Position numbers and translations under genes: made by a program. The notes beneath the pieces were generated by a model that was not told where the DNA came from, did no database searches, and saw only the letters and a list, made by a program, of their open reading frames with translations. Positions 26,598-30,438 of a DNA stretch of 30,438 nucleotides are shown one piece after another (the stretch's first letter is position 1; every line of letters starts with the position of its first letter). Origin of the DNA: Candidatus Methanovirga meridionalis (lineage in GTDB: Archaea > Methanobacteriota > Methanobacteria > Methanobacteriales > Methanobacteriaceae). The stretch spans positions 1 to 30,438 of the forward strand of contig JAITPS010000190.1 of NCBI GenBank assembly GCA_031289325.1. Reading direction: 5' to 3'.

Positions 26598-26770
26598 TTA
26601 ATAATTATGCTTCATTTTTAAAAGTTTCATTTTCTCTAATAATTCATCATCTTTAAGTTCAAATTTATCTTCAGTTAACCCCTAAAGTTGCCCCCAATGA
26701 AACTTATATCCTTTAAAACTTTATTATCCTTATAACTTTTATCAACATTTTTTAACTTAATTATTTTCAT
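26598..26770 (-). pseudogene. ABC transporter ATPase, large internal deletion
   Basis: AAGGAGAG (26777-26784) precedes ATG 26770, and the frame begins MKIIKLKNVDKSYKDNKVLKDISF, the usual opening of an ABC ATPase. It then runs into GGNFRG and a stop (26675-26677), before any Walker A. The next frame resumes LTEDKFELKDDELLEKMKLLK and ends at 26598. Only the two ends of the gene seem to remain, joined by a deletion. The identity rests on the N-terminal motif alone. Confidence 0.55.
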
Positions 26771-26955
26771 TATAAACTCTCCTTAATAGATAATAAATAT
26801 GTTCATCTTAAATGTTTTGAAAAAACAAGAAAATTAGAATTAAAAGAACATTACCGTGATGACAAAATAAAAAGAAGATTACCATAAATGACAATGTATA
26901 CTATTTTTATAAAATTCAATTATATCGTTAAAAACACATTTTAATTTACTTTTAA

Positions 26956-27474
26956 TTAGTACCATACATCTTTAATACCTAAACTGTAAGCTATTATGTT
27001 TGCTACCAGATGAAGAATTAAGGTTAAAATAGCCCCTATCATAATATATTCCATAGGTACAGGTAAGATTAATAATGAGAAAAGGATAGCTCCTACGAAA
27101 AAATCTAATTGATCAAGAATTGGTGCTGGTTTTCCTTTGGAAAGTCCTAATCTTCTTTTTATAAAACTTCCAACGGCATCTCCAACTAAAGCACCTAAAC
27201 TTAACAATAAGCCTAACTGCAAATAAAATAAAATATTTCCATTTTTAAAACCTTCTATTGCCCCAATCAATGTACCAAAGAATATTCCATAAGCAAATCC
27301 TTCAATTGTAACTCCATCTCCAATGATTCTATTACCATCACGGAAGTTTCTTCCCATATCAATTGGTCGTTTACCTCCAAATGCAAGACCACTTAAATTT
27401 GCAACATAAGCTGGTAGTAAAAAGTAAACTATATTTAAAATAAGCATAATATTTTCCATAATATTAAAATCCAT
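26956..27474 (-). CDS. carS: CDP-archaeol synthase (CarS)
   Basis: This 172-residue membrane protein activates 2,3-bis-O-geranylgeranylglycerol-1-phosphate with CTP, making the CDP-linked precursor of archaeal polar lipids. It has four to five hydrophobic segments. Conserved polar loops are GGKRPIDMGRNFRDGNRIIGDG (about 33-54), VGDAVGSFIKRRLGLSKGKPAPILDQLDF (about 97-125), and the motif order matches CarS. ATG 27474 has AGGAG at 27481-27485. A second lipid gene, GGGPS, lies at 5161. The gene appears monocistronic. Confidence 0.92.
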   Translation of the reverse strand: MDFNIMENIMLILNIVYFLLPAYVANLSGLAFGGKRPIDMGRNFRDGNRIIGDGVTIEGFAYGIFFGTLIGAIEGFKNGNILFYLQLGLLLSLGALVGDAVGSFIKRRLGLSKGKPAPILDQLDFFVGAILFSLLILPVPMEYIMIGAILTLILHLVANIIAYSLGIKDVWY

Positions 27475-27856
27475 TAACTATCTCCTATTTAATTTCAGTT
27501 TTACATAATATTATTTAAGAATTTTGGCACTATAAAAAGGGCATGGTCTTCAAAGATCCAATATCTGATTTTCACCCAGAAAAAATTCAGATTACATACA
27601 ATTCTTTAATTAATAAAACAAGCATATTTAAGAAGTTACAGAATTGTACCATAAACCCTATAATAAAAAATATTAATCATGCAAAATAACTATATGTCTT
27701 GCAATATATTAGTATTTTTAGTAATATATACTCATTACTTATAAATTTTTTGATTAGTAAAAAATAATCCTCAATGAATTTTATTGTTACTATCATAATA
27801 GCTATTGAAGTTTAGAATATGGATTTTTTTATCTATTGTGTTATTTGTATGCTTGT
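27475..27856. other. intergenic region between carS and the ChlD-like gene
   Basis: 382 bp of AT-rich DNA without a gene. One ATAGCTAT palindrome lies at 27798-27805. The 27530-27600 stretch is relatively GC-rich (GGGCATGGTCTTCAAAGATC), with weak potential to fold, but does not make a tRNA. Confidence 0.5.
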
Positions 27857-29998
27857 TTATAAAATAGTTCGTTCATAAGTTAATATTTTATCAATAGCTA
27901 TATTTGAATCATAAACATCTTCTAAATCATAGTATCGACCATTTGAAATAATGGCTAATTCCAAATTAACATTTCTACCTTGTTTAATTTTTTTTTCAAA
28001 ATCTATAATGATGGTGTATATCTTATCCTCTGCTAATTGACCACCAATAGCTAAAACATCTTTTATAGGACTTCCAGTTATATTTTTCAAATCACTATTT
28101 TTAATACCTACATTAGGCATTCCATCAGAAAGTAAGATAAGCATGGGAATAAATTCCCCATCTTTTTTTTCTTTTTTAAGAATTTCATACCCTTTTTTTA
28201 ATCCTGTAGCCATTGGTGTTGTTCCGCCCACCTTAATTTTTTCAAGTTTATTTAAAAAAGAAATTGGTCTTTTTGTATTTGGGATAATAATCTCACTTTC
28301 CTTACCTTTAAAACCAATGACGGTTAATTTATCCTTATTTTTATTAATATTTCTAATAACATTATTTAATATTCCTCTTATTTTATTTATTTTCTCATCA
28401 CTCATCATTGAACCACTCATGTCCATAACAATAGCTATACTTGCCCTTGCTTTATGTTTTCTAATTTTTTTTCTTAAATCTTCTTTTTTAACCGTGATTT
28501 TATCTTTAGAGTGAATTGCTGCTGCTCGTAGTGTCCCATCAATAGCTATATCATCATAATTCTGTGAAAATTTTGTTTTAACATATTTGCCTTTTTCTGT
28601 TTTAGAATTTACCTTAGTACCATAAGCTTTTTCTTTTTCTCTTCCTTTTAAAACCAACATTTTATTAATATCTTTCTCCAGTTCTTCAGTTAGAAATTTA
28701 TTGAGTTCTATTTGATTATTAACTCTTAAATTTTCATTTGTTTCAAACTTAAATTCTTTTTGTTCCTGGTTTGATAAATTTTCATTTTCTATGTTGTTCT
28801 GATTTTCATTATTATCTTCATTTTCATTTTCATTATCTTCATTTTCATTATCTTCATTTTCATTATCTTCATTTTCATTATCTTCATTTTCATTATCTTC
28901 ATTTTCATTTTCATTTTCATTATCTTCATTTTTATTGATATTATGGTTATTTTTATCTTCCATACCCTTTTTCTCGTCTTTACTATTTTCTTGGGTTTCT
29001 TTATTTTGATTTTCATTATTTTGAGGATTATCAACACAATTTGGATATTCACCTAAAACTAATTCAAATGCCTCAACCACATTATCATAACTTACTATAC
29101 TATTTCCTTCAAATGCAGCTATTGTTTTTGAAGTTTTTAAAATAGCTATATCCTTCCTATGACCTTCTAATCCTAAATTATTAGTGATTGTAGCTATTAT
29201 TCTAACTAAATCATCTTTAATTTCTACCTTATCTAACTTTTTTATAGCATTTTTTATTTTTTCTTCAAGTTCTATTTCTCTATCTTTGAATTTTTCTTTA
29301 AATAGAATAGGATTTTTTTCAAATGAGTATCTATACTTCATTATTTTAATTTTCTCTCCAATGTCTTCTATTCCACTAACCGATATTTTTAAGCCTATTC
29401 TATCAGAGAGTTGTTTTCGAAGCTCGCCTTCTTTTGGATTCATTGTTCCAATCAAAATAAATTTTGATGGGTGTTTAAATGATATTCCTTCTCTTTCAAT
29501 TGTATTTATACCAAAAGCAGCAGAATCTAAAAGAATATCTACTAAATTATCATCAAGAAGGTTTATTTCATCAATGTATAGTATATTGTTATGTGCATTA
29601 GCCAAAATTCCAGGTTCTAATTGTTTCACACCTTCTTTTAATCCCTTTTCTATGTTTATTGAACCAATCACCCTATCTTCAGTAGCACCAAGTGGAAGTT
29701 CAACTATTTTCATGGATTTTTTAATTGTTTTAATCTCATCTTCCCTTGTTTTATTATGAAATTTATATAGTTGAAAGTCAAAGTATTCATCTTTATTAGC
29801 ATTAAATGGTGAACCTTCTACAGTTTCTACTTTTGGTAATAAATTACTCATTGCCCTAACAGCTGTTGTTTTTCCTGTTCCTACATCTCCTTTAATTAGG
29901 ATTCCCCCAATTGAAGGATTAATTGCATTTAATATTAAGGCTTTTTTAACCTTTTCCTGACCTACAATAGCTGTAAATGGAAAAATATTTTCTTTCAT
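27857..29998 (-). CDS. ChlI/ChlD-type chelatase AAA+VWA protein
   Basis: The 713-residue protein fuses a MoxR-like AAA+ module (Walker A GDVGTGKTT at 37-45, Walker B ILYIDEINLLDDN near 135, sensor region LIGTMNPKEGELRKQLSDRIG) to a C-terminal von Willebrand A domain with the MIDAS sequence DMSGSM near residue 525 and later LLSDGMPN. The fusion matches bifunctional magnesium or cobalt chelatase subunits, which with a large CobN/ChlH-like subunit insert a metal into a tetrapyrrole; in methanogens cobalt is the likelier metal. Residues about 325-420 are a very acidic Asn/Asp/Glu linker whose NEDNE units are encoded by tandem 15-bp DNA repeats (28800-28945). No large subunit is adjacent. Confidence 0.9.
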   Translation of the reverse strand: MKENIFPFTAIVGQEKVKKALILNAINPSIGGILIKGDVGTGKTTAVRAMSNLLPKVETVEGSPFNANKDEYFDFQLYKFHNKTREDEIKTIKKSMKIVELPLGATEDRVIGSINIEKGLKEGVKQLEPGILANAHNNILYIDEINLLDDNLVDILLDSAAFGINTIEREGISFKHPSKFILIGTMNPKEGELRKQLSDRIGLKISVSGIEDIGEKIKIMKYRYSFEKNPILFKEKFKDREIELEEKIKNAIKKLDKVEIKDDLVRIIATITNNLGLEGHRKDIAILKTSKTIAAFEGNSIVSYDNVVEAFELVLGEYPNCVDNPQNNENQNKETQENSKDEKKGMEDKNNHNINKNEDNENENENEDNENEDNENEDNENEDNENEDNENENEDNNENQNNIENENLSNQEQKEFKFETNENLRVNNQIELNKFLTEELEKDINKMLVLKGREKEKAYGTKVNSKTEKGKYVKTKFSQNYDDIAIDGTLRAAAIHSKDKITVKKEDLRKKIRKHKARASIAIVMDMSGSMMSDEKINKIRGILNNVIRNINKNKDKLTVIGFKGKESEIIIPNTKRPISFLNKLEKIKVGGTTPMATGLKKGYEILKKEKKDGEFIPMLILLSDGMPNVGIKNSDLKNITGSPIKDVLAIGGQLAEDKIYTIIIDFEKKIKQGRNVNLELAIISNGRYYDLEDVYDSNIAIDKILTYERTIL
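28800..28945. repeat. 15/21-bp tandem repeats inside the ChlD-like gene
   Basis: Repeated TCATTATCTTCATTT units, some with an added TCATTT, encode the NEDNE linker between the AAA+ and VWA domains. All length steps are multiples of three, so copy-number change would lengthen or shorten the linker without breaking the frame. Confidence 0.9.
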
Positions 29999-30189
29999 GA
30001 TATTTTTCTCTCGTTTTTAATTAAAAACTGATAATCTTAGATCTTTAAAGACCAAAAAATTGGATTTACGGACATGCACTCTAAATTGAATTGTAATAAA
30101 TATACTGAGTTTATATTGTACAAATTCAATATATATTAGGTTTAACTTTCTTCATCCATATATCAGTTTATTAAATTTTAGAATATATA

Positions 30190-30438
30190 ATTTAGTCACT
30201 GTATGGAAAAGCTCTTAAATTTTAAATAATAAATTTTTTTTATTAAATTATTTAATTTCAAATATCAGTTTATAAAAGTCTATAATTTTAAATTTTAATT
30301 AATATAAATAATTTTCAAATAATATAAATAAATTTTAATAAATATAAATAAATTTTAATAAATATAAATAAATTTTAATAAATATAAATAAATTTTAATA
30401 AATATAAATAAATTTTAATAAATATAAATAAATTTTAA
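30190..30438 (+). mobile_element. MITE-like element running off the window end
   Basis: The left end TTTAGTCACTGTATGG then AAAAGCTCTTAAATTTT is followed by the family body and then at least five copies of a 20-bp unit AAATTTTAATAAATATAAAT from about 30330 to the end. The right end is outside the window. 29999-30189, upstream of the ChlD-like gene, contains no recognisable gene. Confidence 0.7.

Noticed and set aside
27530..27600. tRNA-like segment
   Set aside because: No T-arm consensus, no 7-bp acceptor pairing and no CCA-adjacent structure could be made.
28789..29052. Ile/Lys/Met-rich small protein on the minus strand
   Set aside because: It is a frame shadow of the NEDNE repeats in the ChlD-like gene.
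29184..29759. Long plus-strand hydrophobic frame opposite the ChlD-like gene
   Set aside because: Antisense shadow caused by AT-rich codon use; Ser/Ile/Phe-rich without domain features.

Overview
The window is very AT-rich archaeal chromosomal DNA. L40e, group II geranylgeranylglyceryl phosphate synthase, CDP-archaeol synthase, a KEOPS Pcc1, a NurA-type nuclease and anaerobic-type cobalamin genes together point to a methanogen. Base composition, codon use and gene set fit Methanobacteriales, most likely host-associated Methanobrevibacter; the genus is an inference. Almost all genes lie on the minus strand; the exceptions are the genes and gene remains in the first 3.3 kb.

Layout. 1-3316 (plus strand): an 18-bp tandem array, a secreted glutamine-amidotransferase-like protein, two damaged copies of the AAA-ATPase/PD-(D/E)XK family, and a DUF4062 gene cut off by an inserted repeat. 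3727-6684 (minus): a housekeeping cluster L40e, GGGPS, NurA, Pcc1, with a repeat element between L40e and GGGPS; Pcc1 has no canonical start codon. 7170-14529: an accessory block with a Fic enzyme, a DnaJ-HEAT protein, remains of a PIN-type toxin operon, an AAA ATPase plus PD-(D/E)XK nuclease pair (candidate defence operon), an IS605-like scar, a double palindromic operator and a TPR protein. 15333-16909: an ABC exporter ATPase with a broken permease. 17849-19817: small RHH-like protein, cbiF, cbiG in one operon. 19901-24974: an intact AAA/PD-(D/E)XK protein and a decayed type I restriction-modification locus (hsdM with two stops and a frameshift, intact rhuM, hsdS stub, no hsdR seen). 25600-26770: two more broken genes. 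26956-29998: CDP-archaeol synthase and a ChlI/ChlD-type chelatase subunit with an Asn/Glu tandem-repeat linker.

The dominant unexplained structure is a family of MITE-like elements. They have imperfect terminal inverted repeats beginning TATAGT and containing AAAGTTCTTAA, a conserved AT-rich body and a variable number of about 20-bp internal repeats. At least eight complete, nested or partial copies occur here. Three copies sit exactly at the ends of truncated or trimmed genes (DUF4062, Fic, AAA/PD-(D/E)XK). No transposase able to move them is visible. A second unexplained signal is strong over-use of the palindromic octamer ATAGCTAT, mostly inside genes as Ile-Ala-Ile codons.

Working together: GGGPS and CarS act at two steps of archaeal ether-lipid synthesis; CbiF and CbiG act in corrin-ring synthesis, and the ChlD-like protein may belong to a metal chelatase. 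The rest is a defence and selfish-DNA area with at least eight decayed genes. All family calls come from reading motifs by eye; no database search was run.
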